From positions 62,001 to 126,000 of the forward strand of contig CAZTOU010000009.1 in NCBI GenBank assembly GCA_964615365.1: a DNA stretch of 64,000 nucleotides. Reading direction: 5' to 3'. Origin of the DNA: CAVXZE01 sp964615365 (GTDB lineage: Bacteria; Myxococcota_A; UBA9160; UBA6930). Each line of letters opens with the position of its first letter. Positions within the stretch are counted from its first letter, which is position 1. Positions 15,874-24,136 of the stretch are shown here, one piece after another. The notes under the pieces were generated by a model that did no database searches, was not told the origin of the DNA, and worked only from the letters and a program-made list of their open reading frames with translations. The translations under genes and the position numbers were made by a program.

Positions 15874-16518
15874 CTAGCGGTAGGCCTCCGCCAGCTCGTC
15901 CTGGCAGCCGAGGTACTGGATCTGGTAGAGCCGGGCGCGCGCCTCCACCTTGCGGGCGACCCCGAGCAGCCAGGGCTTTTCCTGGTGGGAGCCTCGAGCG
16001 AAGCCACCCGGCCCCTCGTGATAAGCGAGGTAGAGGAGGAACGTGTCGTCCTTCGCCACTGCGTTGCGCCGGTGGATGACGTCACCGTACCAGCCGATGA
16101 AGTCCGCCACGTCGGGGAAGCGATTGCGATCGGCGTTCCGGCGTCCGGCGGCGCGCAGGTAGTCGGCCCAGGTGCCGTCCTTGACCTGGCCGTAGCCGTA
16201 CGCAGAAGAGCGCCGGCCCACCGGGAAGATCCAGAGCACCCGTCGCCAGCCCGGCCGGGCCTCGGCGCGGAAGCGGCTCTCCTGGTGGATGAAGGCCAGC
16301 TGCACGGAAGGCGGCACCCCCCACCGCTCGAAGGACCGCATCGCGCCCTCGTACCACTCGCCCTTCTCTTCGAAGATCTCGCAGAGATCTTCGGGATTGC
16401 GCGGAGGACCGTTGGCGCAGGCCTGACAGAGGAGCACCAGGACCATCGACGTCGCGAGAAGCACCCCCGCACCCAGGGCCAGGAACCGAACACGACCGAT
16501 CCGGGTCTTCGAGGTCAC
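15874..16518 (-). CDS. lytic transglycosylase (SLT-fold) lipoprotein
   Basis: 214 residues. An N-terminal hydrophobic segment ends near C34 (LLCQAC), a possible lipid-attachment site. The catalytic Glu is E80 in FIHQESRFRAEARP, followed by the SSAYGYGQVKDGTW segment typical of goose-lysozyme/SLT transglycosylases and a Tyr-containing motif LYLAYHEGPGG. It would cleave the MurNAc-GlcNAc bond of peptidoglycan in the periplasm. The start is taken as GTG 16518, the first that gives a normal signal peptide; the ribosome-binding site is weak. The gene is convergent with the RND pump, 2 nt apart. Confidence 0.88.
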   Translation of the reverse strand: MTSKTRIGRVRFLALGAGVLLATSMVLVLLCQACANGPPRNPEDLCEIFEEKGEWYEGAMRSFERWGVPPSVQLAFIHQESRFRAEARPGWRRVLWIFPVGRRSSAYGYGQVKDGTWADYLRAAGRRNADRNRFPDVADFIGWYGDVIHRRNAVAKDDTFLLYLAYHEGPGGFARGSHQEKPWLLGVARKVEARARLYQIQYLGCQDELAEAYR

Positions 16519-16583
16519 CTCTGCAGTATAAGTGCCGGACGGCGCTTCGCGATGCCCCCGACCCGCCGCCCGGCAGAAGCGGG

Positions 16584-17594
16584 CTAGAGACCCTGCTCGC
16601 CCATCATCGCGCGCACCCGGGCGTGGAAATCGTAGGGGTAGACGAGATCGAGCTTCGAGACCTCTTCGAGGCGCTTCCTGGCTTCCTCGTCCAGCGTGAG
16701 ATCCGCGGCGCCCAGGTTGTCCTCGAGCTGCTCCAGGGTACGCGCACCGAAGATGGGTGAGGTCACGCCTTCTCGAGCCATCACCCAGGCGAGGGCGACC
16801 TGGCTCGACGTCCTTCCCAGGGTCCCGGCGATCTGGGCCACGACGTCGGCGATCTCCAGGTTTCTCTCGGAGCGGAATCGCTCCTGGTTCATGGTGTCGA
16901 CGGCGGCACGCGTGCCTTCGGGAAGCGCCCTCCCCTTCCCCATCTTCCCGGTCAGGAGGCCTCCGCCGAGAGGGCTCCAGGGAATCACACCGATTCCCTC
17001 CTCGATGCAGAGCGGCAGGTGCTCGCGCTCGATGGAGCGGCAGACGAGGGAGTACTGGGGCTGGAGGCAGTCGAAGCGGGCCATTCCCAGCTCCCGGGCC
17101 AGGGCGTTGGCCTTCATGAGCTGCCACGCCGAGTAGTTGGAGCACCCGAGGTAACGGACCTTTCCTGCGCGGACGCAGTCGTCGAGGGCACCGAGGGTCT
17201 CGTCGAGCGGAGTGGTGGGATCGTGGGCGTGCACCTGGTAGAGGTCGATGTAGTCGGTGCCGAGGCGCCGCAGGCTGGCGTCGACGGCGTCGAGGATGTG
17301 CTTGCGCGAGAGGCCGAGATCGTTGGGACCGATGCCCATCGGGCCGGCGACCTTGGTGGCCAGCACCAGGCTCTTGCGCGTGTCCCGGATCGCCCGGCCC
17401 GTGATCTCCTCCGAGACGCCGGTGCTGTAGATGTCGGCGGTATCGATGAAGTTCCCCCCCGCTTCCAGGAAGCGGTCGACGATCGCTCTGGAGGTCGCCT
17501 CGTCACAGCCCCACTGCTGATTCCCGAAGGTCATCGCACCCAGGCAGAGATTGGAGACCTTGAGACCGGTGCGTCCGAGCTTTCGAATTCTCAT
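16584..17594 (-). CDS. aldo/keto reductase
   Basis: 336 residues, single (beta/alpha)8 barrel. Family features: N-terminal GRTGLKVSNLCLGAMTF; catalytic-Asp/Tyr segment NFIDTADIYSTGVSEE; the Lys strand KVAGPMGIGPND; the His loop YQVHAHDP; and C-terminal NADPH-binding segment PIFGARTLEQLEDNLG. It reduces aldehydes or ketones with NADPH; the physiological substrate is unknown. The start at 17594 is preferred because AAGGAGGG lies at ideal spacing. It sits 65 nt behind the transglycosylase start on the same strand, with no obvious functional link. Confidence 0.93.
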   Translation of the reverse strand: MRIRKLGRTGLKVSNLCLGAMTFGNQQWGCDEATSRAIVDRFLEAGGNFIDTADIYSTGVSEEITGRAIRDTRKSLVLATKVAGPMGIGPNDLGLSRKHILDAVDASLRRLGTDYIDLYQVHAHDPTTPLDETLGALDDCVRAGKVRYLGCSNYSAWQLMKANALARELGMARFDCLQPQYSLVCRSIEREHLPLCIEEGIGVIPWSPLGGGLLTGKMGKGRALPEGTRAAVDTMNQERFRSERNLEIADVVAQIAGTLGRTSSQVALAWVMAREGVTSPIFGARTLEQLEDNLGAADLTLDEEARKRLEEVSKLDLVYPYDFHARVRAMMGEQGL

Positions 17595-17709
17595 GGTGCG
17601 CCCTCCTTGGGAGCAGGCGGAAGGGTTCGACACAGAAGCGGTGTCTCTTCTTCCGAGAGTATCGCGAAACCGACCACCCGGGGGTCCGTCGACGGCGTCC
17701 GGGCGTCGC

Positions 17710-19185
17710 TCAGCGGCGGTAGGGGACCTCGACGGCGATCTTCACCGGCTCGCCCCGCCGAAGGCGTCGTTCACCGGAGAGACCGTTGGCGATGGCGGTC
17801 TCCTCGAGGCTCCAGGCGTTGCCCGTCCGGCGCGAGAGAGCCGCCAGACTCTCCCCCTCCCGGGCCCTGGCGACGCGCAGCCGGAGCTCGGTGATCCCGC
17901 GGCGTTCGCGGTCGCGGATCGAGCGGAAGCTCTGGGCCGCGTCTCGGAAGCTCCCCTCGTGCTCGCCGAAGCGGTCGGACGGCGAGAATCCCATCAGGCG
18001 AAACATCGCGCTCGGATGCGCGATCCAGGTCCACTCCGCCGCCGCGGGTCCCTGCTCGGTGGGGAGCTCCGCCCCGGCGCGATGAGCCGGGAAACCGCCG
18101 ATTCGTTCGCCCTTGCCGTCCCCCAGCTCGAGCTGGTTGTGCTGGGCAAATCGCTCTGCCGCTGCCGCGGGATCCCCGCTCTCGCCCTGGGTCTGGAGCA
18201 CGAAGATCGCATCGCCATCGGGAGCCCGCGCGAAGACGGCGGTCTTGGCGTTCTGTGTCTCCCAGCCGCGCGGGAAGTCGATCGCGAAGTCGAGACCGGG
18301 GTGCAGGAAGCGCTGCTCTCGGAAGAGCCCCTGCGCCGGATCGGGACCGATCAGCAGGTCCACCAGCCGCGCGCAGAAGGCAGCCCGCGTCTCCGCGATC
18401 GGCGCCGCCTGCGATACGCGCAGCGACTCTGCCCGGGCGGCGGCGTCGCCGACCCGCTCGTCGGTCATGGGATGGGAGTCGAAGAAGCTCGGGCGTCGCG
18501 TCTCACCGGTCCGCTGCTCGGATTCGCGGCCCAGAGTGCGCAGGAAGCTGGACATCGCCTCCGGATCCCAGCCGGTCTGCGCCGCCAGCCTCTGCCCGAC
18601 CTCGTCGGCCTGGCGTTCCTGGTCACGGCCATAGGAGGCGATCAGCCCGGAGCCCGCCACCTGACCGAGCTGGGCCGCTCCCTGGGCGGCGCCCTCACCG
18701 CCGGCTGCGGCCGCGGCGAGGGTGCCGAGGGTGGCGAGGACACCGACGCCGAGGGCGCGGGTCTCCCGCTGCGCGGCGTGGCGGGCGGCCACGTGGCCGA
18801 TCTCGTGTCCGATCACGTTCGCCAGCTCGGCCTCCGAGTTCGCGATGGCGAGGAGTCCGCGGGAGACGAAGATGTAGCCCCCGGGAAGGGCGAATGCGTT
18901 CGGCTCCATCATGTCGACGACGGCGAAGTGGTAATCCACGTCGCGCCTGGGCGAGTGAATCGCCAGCCGTTGGCCGATCGCGTCGACGTAGGCGGTGAGC
19001 TCGGGGGATTCGACCAGGCCCATCTCCTCCGCCACCTGGGCCACCATCTGCTCTCCCAGCCGCGCCTCGCGCTCCGCGGACATCAGCACCAGCTCTCGCC
19101 GACCGGTGACGGGGTTGGTCGCGCATCCCGCCAGGAACCAGAGCAGGTGCGCGGAAAAGAGGCAGATGAGGATTCGTCTGGACAT
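17710..19185 (-). CDS. M48 family metalloprotease lipoprotein (BepA/YfgC-like)
   Basis: 491 residues. Lipoprotein signal with lipobox LAGC, lipidated Cys at residue 21. The zinc site HEIGH (127-131, within GHEIGHVAARH) and a downstream Glu-containing helix (RQADEVGQRLAAQTGWDP) define a Zn endopeptidase of the periplasm. After the protease domain, the last ~200 residues hold a second region resembling the C-terminal parts of outer-membrane quality-control proteases, ending in a LysM-like segment (RVAREGESLAAL and GLSGERRLRRGEPVKI). A likely role is degradation or assembly of outer-membrane proteins. Divergent from a 77-residue gene, with 22 nt between start codons. Confidence 0.9.
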   Translation of the reverse strand: MSRRILICLFSAHLLWFLAGCATNPVTGRRELVLMSAEREARLGEQMVAQVAEEMGLVESPELTAYVDAIGQRLAIHSPRRDVDYHFAVVDMMEPNAFALPGGYIFVSRGLLAIANSEAELANVIGHEIGHVAARHAAQRETRALGVGVLATLGTLAAAAAGGEGAAQGAAQLGQVAGSGLIASYGRDQERQADEVGQRLAAQTGWDPEAMSSFLRTLGRESEQRTGETRRPSFFDSHPMTDERVGDAAARAESLRVSQAAPIAETRAAFCARLVDLLIGPDPAQGLFREQRFLHPGLDFAIDFPRGWETQNAKTAVFARAPDGDAIFVLQTQGESGDPAAAAERFAQHNQLELGDGKGERIGGFPAHRAGAELPTEQGPAAAEWTWIAHPSAMFRLMGFSPSDRFGEHEGSFRDAAQSFRSIRDRERRGITELRLRVARAREGESLAALSRRTGNAWSLEETAIANGLSGERRLRRGEPVKIAVEVPYRR

Positions 19186-19207
19186 GCTGTCCAGCTATGC
19201 TTAGCCC

Positions 19208-19441
19208 ATGACGAGCGACCAGGCAGAAGAGCTGCGAGACGACCCCCAGATCGCGTCCCTGACACCCGAGGAGAAGAGGGAGCTCGAGACCCGCCACGTG
19301 GTCACGGTCGGCGAGGAGGTGGTGTGGATCGAGCCGGACGGCCGCATCCGCCGCGAGAAGCTCTCGAGCGTCTACTACATCCGCACGGGGCGCGGGGTCT
19401 ACCGGGCTAGTCGCATCAGCAAGGAGGTGGTGGAGGTCTGA
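19208..19441 (+). CDS. small hypothetical protein (77 aa)
   Basis: 77 residues, soluble, acidic N-terminal third (TSDQAEELRDDPQIASLTPEE) followed by a probable small beta-sheet (HVVTVGEEVVWIEPDGRIR and KLSSVYYIRTGRGVYR). No signal peptide, membrane segment or known motif. I do not recognise a family. It is divergent from the M48 protease with 22 nt between starts, and its codon use matches the neighbours, which supports it as a real gene. The acyl-CoA dehydrogenase operator lies 19 nt after its stop. Confidence 0.65.
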   Translation: MTSDQAEELRDDPQIASLTPEEKRELETRHVVTVGEEVVWIEPDGRIRREKLSSVYYIRTGRGVYRASRISKEVVEV

Positions 19442-19459
19442 CCAGGCCTGTCCTGGACG

Positions 19460-19473
19460 AACGAACGTTCGTT
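19460..19473. promoter_or_regulatory. TetR-type operator candidate upstream of the acyl-CoA dehydrogenase
   Basis: Perfect 14-bp palindrome AACGAACGTTCGTT. The same 14 bases form the core of the 18-bp palindrome at 37352-37369 before the molybdopterin oxidoreductase. Both are preceded by TGGAC on the strand of the downstream gene. It lies 226 bp upstream of the acyl-CoA dehydrogenase start. CGAACGTTCG-centred palindromes are the kind of site bound by TetR proteins that control acyl-CoA metabolism; that identity is inferred. No TetR gene is in the window. Confidence 0.6.
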
Positions 19474-19698
19474 TGCCTCGTCCGAAGTCCGAATCCCGCC
19501 GCAAGATTCCTCTTCTGACTACCCCCCGACGCGGGGATTCAGGCACGGATCGCCATCGAGGCAGAAGTGGCCTAATCCTCTCGAGTCGCCCGTGGCCGGC
19601 GCCCCCGCGCAGACCGAAAGGGGTCGACTGCCGACCGATGGATGAGGCGGCGGAGTTCCCGCCGGGAAGCCATCGCCCGAGCTCGAGAGGAGGATGTC

Positions 19699-20856
19699 GT
19701 GAGCCCCGCCCCCCCGCTGACCGTGCTTTCCGAAGAGGAGCAGATCTTCCAGGCGACCATCCGCGACTTCGCCCGACAGGAGATCGCGCCCCGCGTCGTG
19801 AAGATGGACCAACAGGGCCACTACGACCCCGAGATCCTGCCGATGCTCTTCGACCTCGGTGTGATGGCGATCGAGACCCCCGAGGATCTGGGCGGAGCAG
19901 GCGGCACCTTCTTCCTGAGCGTGCTCGCCGTCGAAGAGCTCTCTCGGGTCGATGCCGCGGTCGGAGTGCTGGTCGACGTGCAGAACACCCTGGCGGCCAA
20001 CGCGGTGCTGCGTTACGCCGGCAACGAGCTGCGGGAGCGGGTGCTGCGGAAGATGGCGGACGGGACGGTGGCGGCGTACGCGCTCTCCGAGGAGGCCGCG
20101 GGAAGCGACGCCTTCGCGCTGCAGGCGCGCGCCGTCGAGGACGGCGACCACTTCGTTCTGACCGGCCGCAAGCTCTGGATCACCAACGCCGGCGAGGCCG
20201 GGATCTTCCTGATCATGGCCAACGCCAATCCCGAGGCGGGCTACCGGGGGATCACCAGCTTCATCGTCGAGCGCGGATTCGAGGGCTTCGAGGTCGGCAA
20301 GAAAGAGGACAAGCTCGGCATACGCGCCAGCTCCACCTGCGAGCTGATCATGGACGGGGTGCGGGTCCCCAAGGGCAACGTCGTCGGTGAGGTCGGCAAG
20401 GGGTACAAGATCGCGATCGAGACGCTCAACGAGGGCCGGATCGGAATCGGCGCCCAGATGGTCGGTGTCGCCCAGGGCGCCCTCGACGATGCCGTCGCCT
20501 ACACGGCGGAGCGAAAGCAGTTCGGCAAGCCGATCGGCGAGTTCCAGGGAGTGCAGTTCCAGCTCGGGCGGATGGCGATGGAGGTCGAGGCCGCGCGGCT
20601 GATGGTCTACAACGCCGCGCGGCTCAAGGATGCGGGCGAGCCGTTCCTCACCCAGGCGGCGATGGCCAAGCTGTTCAGCTCCGAGGTCGCCGAGAGGGTA
20701 ACCTCGATGGCGGTCGAGCTGGCCGGAGGCATCGGCTATACCAAGGAGTACCCGGCCGAGAAACGCTATCGCGATGCGAAGATCGGGAAGATCTACGAGG
20801 GCACCAGCAACATGCAGCTGCAGACGATCGCGAGACAGGTGCAGCGGGGGGCGTGA
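19699..20856 (+). CDS. acyl-CoA dehydrogenase, short/branched-chain type
   Basis: 385 residues, complete FAD-dependent acyl-CoA dehydrogenase. AVGVLVDVQNTL is the segment typical of short/branched-chain (2-methylacyl-CoA) members. The FAD/substrate motifs AYALSEEAAGSDA and KLWITNAGEA, and the C-terminal base E in KIYEGTSNMQLQTI, are present. It should introduce a 2,3-double bond into a short or branched acyl-CoA and pass electrons to ETF. The GTG start at 19699 is chosen for AGGAGG upstream; an in-frame ATG at 19642 would add 19 Arg-rich residues. A palindrome shared with the Mo-enzyme gene lies upstream, implying co-regulation. Confidence 0.93.
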   Translation: MSPAPPLTVLSEEEQIFQATIRDFARQEIAPRVVKMDQQGHYDPEILPMLFDLGVMAIETPEDLGGAGGTFFLSVLAVEELSRVDAAVGVLVDVQNTLAANAVLRYAGNELRERVLRKMADGTVAAYALSEEAAGSDAFALQARAVEDGDHFVLTGRKLWITNAGEAGIFLIMANANPEAGYRGITSFIVERGFEGFEVGKKEDKLGIRASSTCELIMDGVRVPKGNVVGEVGKGYKIAIETLNEGRIGIGAQMVGVAQGALDDAVAYTAERKQFGKPIGEFQGVQFQLGRMAMEVEAARLMVYNAARLKDAGEPFLTQAAMAKLFSSEVAERVTSMAVELAGGIGYTKEYPAEKRYRDAKIGKIYEGTSNMQLQTIARQVQRGA

Positions 20857-20934
20857 GCCCGCCGTGATACAAGAGAGAGCCTCGGCCAGAATGGATTCGA
20901 CGCCGAGCGTCGACGAAATATGAGGAGAACCCCC

Positions 20935-21447
20935 ATGTCGCGACCCTACCCCTCCGTTCTCTTGCTGGCGGCCCTGCTCGTCACGAGCGTCCTGCTCCTG
21001 CTGGCCGCCGGCTGTGGAGGAGAGAGTGAGGAGCAAGAGCTCGCGGATGCAACCGCCGCCGTCGTCGAGAAACGGGGCGCCGTGGAGGAAGCCCGCGCAG
21101 AGGTGGAGACCCGGCAGCAAGCGGTGGATGAGTTACAGAAGGAGCTGGAGGCGGCGATAGGGGAGCTGCAGATCCGCGAGCAGGCCCTCGCCGAGGCCGA
21201 GTCGCACGTCGGTCTCAAGGCGACAGACGCCACGCTCTTCCGAAGTGTCCAGCGGCGCCTCCTCGACGATGATGAGCTCAGCGACCTGGCCATCGCGGCA
21301 GAGGCAAAGCGGGGCACCATCACGCTCCGGGGCACGGTGCCCGACGAGGAAGCTCGGGCGCGCGCGGAGGAGATCGCGCAAGCCACGCCTGGCGTCTTCT
21401 CCGTCGAGAACCTGATCGAGCTGGAGTCCACGCCGGAAGCGGAGTGA
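20935..21447 (+). CDS. BON-domain lipoprotein with coiled coil
   Basis: 170 residues. Signal peptide with a good lipobox (LLAAGC, Cys 27), so probably anchored in the outer membrane. Residues ~33-88 form an uninterrupted charged helix with heptad character (VEEARAEVETRQQAVDEL). Residues ~100-165 are a BON domain (FRSVQRRLLDDDELSDLAI, GTITLRGTVPDEEARARAEE, VFSVENLIEL). BON domains bind phospholipid or periplasmic partners; OsmY and DolP are the known examples. ATG 20935 follows AGGAGA. Its stop overlaps the SixA-like gene as GTGA. Confidence 0.85.
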   Translation: MSRPYPSVLLLAALLVTSVLLLLAAGCGGESEEQELADATAAVVEKRGAVEEARAEVETRQQAVDELQKELEAAIGELQIREQALAEAESHVGLKATDATLFRSVQRRLLDDDELSDLAIAAEAKRGTITLRGTVPDEEARARAEEIAQATPGVFSVENLIELESTPEAE

Positions 21448-21959
21448 AGACGCTCTATCTGCTGCGCCACGCGAAGTCTTCCTGGGGAGATCCCGGTCTG
21501 GATGACCACGGCCGCCCCCTCGATGGCCGGGGAGCGCGGGGGGCCACGGTGATGGGCGTCCACTTCGCACAGCAGGAGTACCAACCGTCGCTGGTGCTGT
21601 GCTCGTCGGCCAGGCGGACTCGGGAGACGCTCGACCTCCTCCTCCCCCATCTGCCGGTCCGTCCCGAACTGCTGATCGAACGACGGATCTACCTCGCGAG
21701 CGGCGGTCAGCTACTGGCGAGGTTGCAGGAGGTCGACGACGGAACCTCTCAGGTCCTGCTGATCGGCCACAACCCCGGCATCGCCGATCTGGCCCAGGGC
21801 CTGGCGGGCAGCGGACCGCGCGACCCGCTCCGCCGCATGGCGGCGAAGTTCCCCACCGCCGCGCTGGCGGTCTGCGAGTTCGATCTGGACCGCTGGCGCG
21901 ACCTCGCTCCCGAGAGCGGACGCCTGCTCGACTTCACGACCCCGAAGGACCTGGTGTAG
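21444..21959 (+). CDS. sixA: SixA-like phosphohistidine phosphatase (histidine phosphatase superfamily)
   Basis: 171 residues. The catalytic RHG-type motif is LLRHAKSSWGDPGLDDHGRP at the N-terminus, with the nucleophile His in RHAKSSW, the SixA variant. The second-half His is in LLIGHNPGIADLA. SixA in E. coli removes phosphate from phosphohistidine on the nitrogen PTS protein NPr and was first described with ArcB; the substrate here is unknown. It starts with GTG overlapping the BON lipoprotein stop codon by 4 nt, so the two are translated together, an unexpected pairing of an envelope lipoprotein with a cytoplasmic phosphatase. Confidence 0.88.
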   Translation: MKTLYLLRHAKSSWGDPGLDDHGRPLDGRGARGATVMGVHFAQQEYQPSLVLCSSARRTRETLDLLLPHLPVRPELLIERRIYLASGGQLLARLQEVDDGTSQVLLIGHNPGIADLAQGLAGSGPRDPLRRMAAKFPTAALAVCEFDLDRWRDLAPESGRLLDFTTPKDLV

Positions 21960-21961
21960 GA

Positions 21962-24136
21962 CTAGCCGGCGTTTCTCATCAGCTCTCGACTGCGGCCGCC
22001 GATCGCACTGCATCTTCGCGTCCGCTGGAGCCAGATCATCGGGAGTGCGAGCAGTACCATCCCGGCACTGCTACCGCATTGTGTAGAAGAGCCGGGCGAC
22101 TCCGATCTATCCCACGCTGCCATGCACTGTGGATCGGGACCGCCCAGGCCGGCGCCGTCCCAATCCGCCAGTGCGGGATCGTCGTTGTCGGCGTTGTCAA
22201 CTCCGTCATCGCACTCGGGATTCTCGGTCATCCAGCTGGGGTTTCTGCAGCCGATGTCCGCCGGGTAGTCCGCGGCACCGTCCGTGTCGTCGTCCGCGCC
22301 GTTGTCACAGACCAGGGTTGGGTCGCGCTCCGACAGGTCCGAGGCATCCGCGCAGCCCGGGTCGGCGGGCTCTGCCTGAGGACCGCCGTTCCAGTCGACG
22401 TGTCCGTCTCCGTCATTGTCGATGCCGTCGTCGCACTCCGCGGTGGCAACCAGTCCGTAGGCAACTCCGGCGAAGTTTTCGTTGCCGTTGCCCGTCCAGC
22501 GTACGATCAGTGGCGAGTCGGGAATCGGAGGCAAGGGATCGGGAGGCGAGAGGAGAAACACGAAGCCGATCTCCGCTCCACTCGCCCGCGACTGTTCCGG
22601 GCCGAACGCGAAGAGCTTCCAGCCCAGGAAGTCTTCGAGGTCGCCGCTGGCTTCGGCCACCAGGTACTCGGCCCCAGTCTCCCAGAGCCAGCGGCGGAGC
22701 GGCGGCTGGCTCGGGTCCACCTCGGGTGCCAGCGTCGTGATGCTCAGCGTACCTGCGACGTTGCTGCAGGCGAGCGGATTGGCAAAGGAGCAGCCGTCGA
22801 GACGGAATGGATCGTCGGGGTCGAATTCGGTGATCTGGATGTCGTCGAGGTCTGCAGCGAAGGAGAGAGCGACCAGTGACACGAGGTGGTTCCAGGAAAA
22901 CACCGCCATCTCGCTGGCCCACTCCTGTCCCGTGAAGGGATGGACGCGCGTCCCATCGTCGCTCGTGGCGCCCTCGAAGAAGCCGGCCCCGGTGGTGCCG
23001 CCGTCCTCAGTGGGGTCGTAGTCGGCGTCGGCTGGCCCCCGGCAGCCGGGGAGGAGGGAGGTCGTGCCCTCATCGTAGCGAGCGCAGACCGGCTCCCCTG
23101 CGAAGCCCACGGTTCCGGGCTGAGGGAGTGCCGGATCCGACGTATCCCAGCCACTCGACCCGCAGGCTCCTCCCAGGCGCGGAAAGGACTGAAACAGGGA
23201 GCTCGCTTCGGTCCTCATCAAGCCCCGGCCGGTGAGGAAACTCGGTCCGTGGATGTCGCAGTTGTTGCCGTAGAAGGGGCCGCAGGCAAACAGTGCCTCC
23301 TGCTGGTCGGTCAAATGCCTCGAGAGTCCGAATTGTGTGAAGATTGCCTGAAACGGTTCCGGATGCATCGAAGGGCTCGGGGCAGGGCCGTCATGGGGGT
23401 TGACGACCAGCGGAACCAGGGGAGTCTGGTAACCGCCCAGCCACGGGTTGCCGTCCGTCATGGCCTGCATCGCCGCTGTGGTGGAATCATTCCAGCCAGC
23501 CACCGGTTCAGCCAGCGCAAGAAACAGCCCCCCACCGGCGATGAGGCTCTCCGCGTTGGGATCCTGGCCCGACATGAGCAAGGCAAGCGACTGGGCGAGT
23601 GTGGGTGAGGCGGGTGCGGTCGGGTCGGCGATTAGCTGGCTGTTGTAGACATCTTGGCCGCAGGCCTCCGGGTCGAGTGAGGTGAGGCCTCTCGTAGTCG
23701 CGCAGACCGCATCGAACGCGTTGGTGTTGATGACTGTCGGGTCTTCCTCACGCCAGCACTCGGGCTCGAGTCCGGTCGGGCAGCCAGCCTCAGGTGAGGC
23801 GCCCCCCTCGATCGGGCGGCCGCTCGTCGGATCGACCCTTCGGACTTCATTGCTCCGGACCCCCGAGGCGGTGAGAGAGTCCGGTCCGACGCTCAACGAG
23901 ATGCTCCCCGGCCCCCCTCCTCCGCCTCCCATTCCTGGATAGACGTGAAAGTCACCGGACGGCGTGGGGGCGAGCTCGAGGAACGGCTGGCCACAGGTCG
24001 ACAACTCGACGAGTCGGACCTCGCCCTCCATCTCTTCCAGAATCGAGGCTTGGCCGGCGCTCGAGAAGCCGAGAGCAAGCACTGCCACGACCCACGCCAG
24101 AACGACCAATCGGATCTCCCCGGTGAAACGGCTCAT
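21962..24136 (-). CDS. large secreted protein with Asp-rich DGxDNDGDG repeats and CTERM-like tail
   Basis: 724 residues, family not recognised. A signal peptide ends near residue 30 (SSAGQA). The first ~540 residues are a Gly/Pro/Asp-rich secreted region with several Cys and no enzyme motif I can name. From residue 567 three Asp-rich units follow (CDDGIDNDGDGHVD, CDNGADDDTDGAADYP, CDDGVDNADNDD), of the kind that bind Ca2+ like thrombospondin type-3 repeats. The protein ends in C687-G, a hydrophobic LLALPMIWL helix and Arg-rich residues, very like the tail of the unrelated 411-residue protein at 43.3-44.6 kb. Its ATG overlaps the stop of the SnoaL-like gene (ATGA). Confidence 0.75.
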   Translation of the reverse strand: MSRFTGEIRLVVLAWVVAVLALGFSSAGQASILEEMEGEVRLVELSTCGQPFLELAPTPSGDFHVYPGMGGGGGGPGSISLSVGPDSLTASGVRSNEVRRVDPTSGRPIEGGASPEAGCPTGLEPECWREEDPTVINTNAFDAVCATTRGLTSLDPEACGQDVYNSQLIADPTAPASPTLAQSLALLMSGQDPNAESLIAGGGLFLALAEPVAGWNDSTTAAMQAMTDGNPWLGGYQTPLVPLVVNPHDGPAPSPSMHPEPFQAIFTQFGLSRHLTDQQEALFACGPFYGNNCDIHGPSFLTGRGLMRTEASSLFQSFPRLGGACGSSGWDTSDPALPQPGTVGFAGEPVCARYDEGTTSLLPGCRGPADADYDPTEDGGTTGAGFFEGATSDDGTRVHPFTGQEWASEMAVFSWNHLVSLVALSFAADLDDIQITEFDPDDPFRLDGCSFANPLACSNVAGTLSITTLAPEVDPSQPPLRRWLWETGAEYLVAEASGDLEDFLGWKLFAFGPEQSRASGAEIGFVFLLSPPDPLPPIPDSPLIVRWTGNGNENFAGVAYGLVATAECDDGIDNDGDGHVDWNGGPQAEPADPGCADASDLSERDPTLVCDNGADDDTDGAADYPADIGCRNPSWMTENPECDDGVDNADNDDPALADWDGAGLGGPDPQCMAAWDRSESPGSSTQCGSSAGMVLLALPMIWLQRTRRCSAIGGRSRELMRNAG

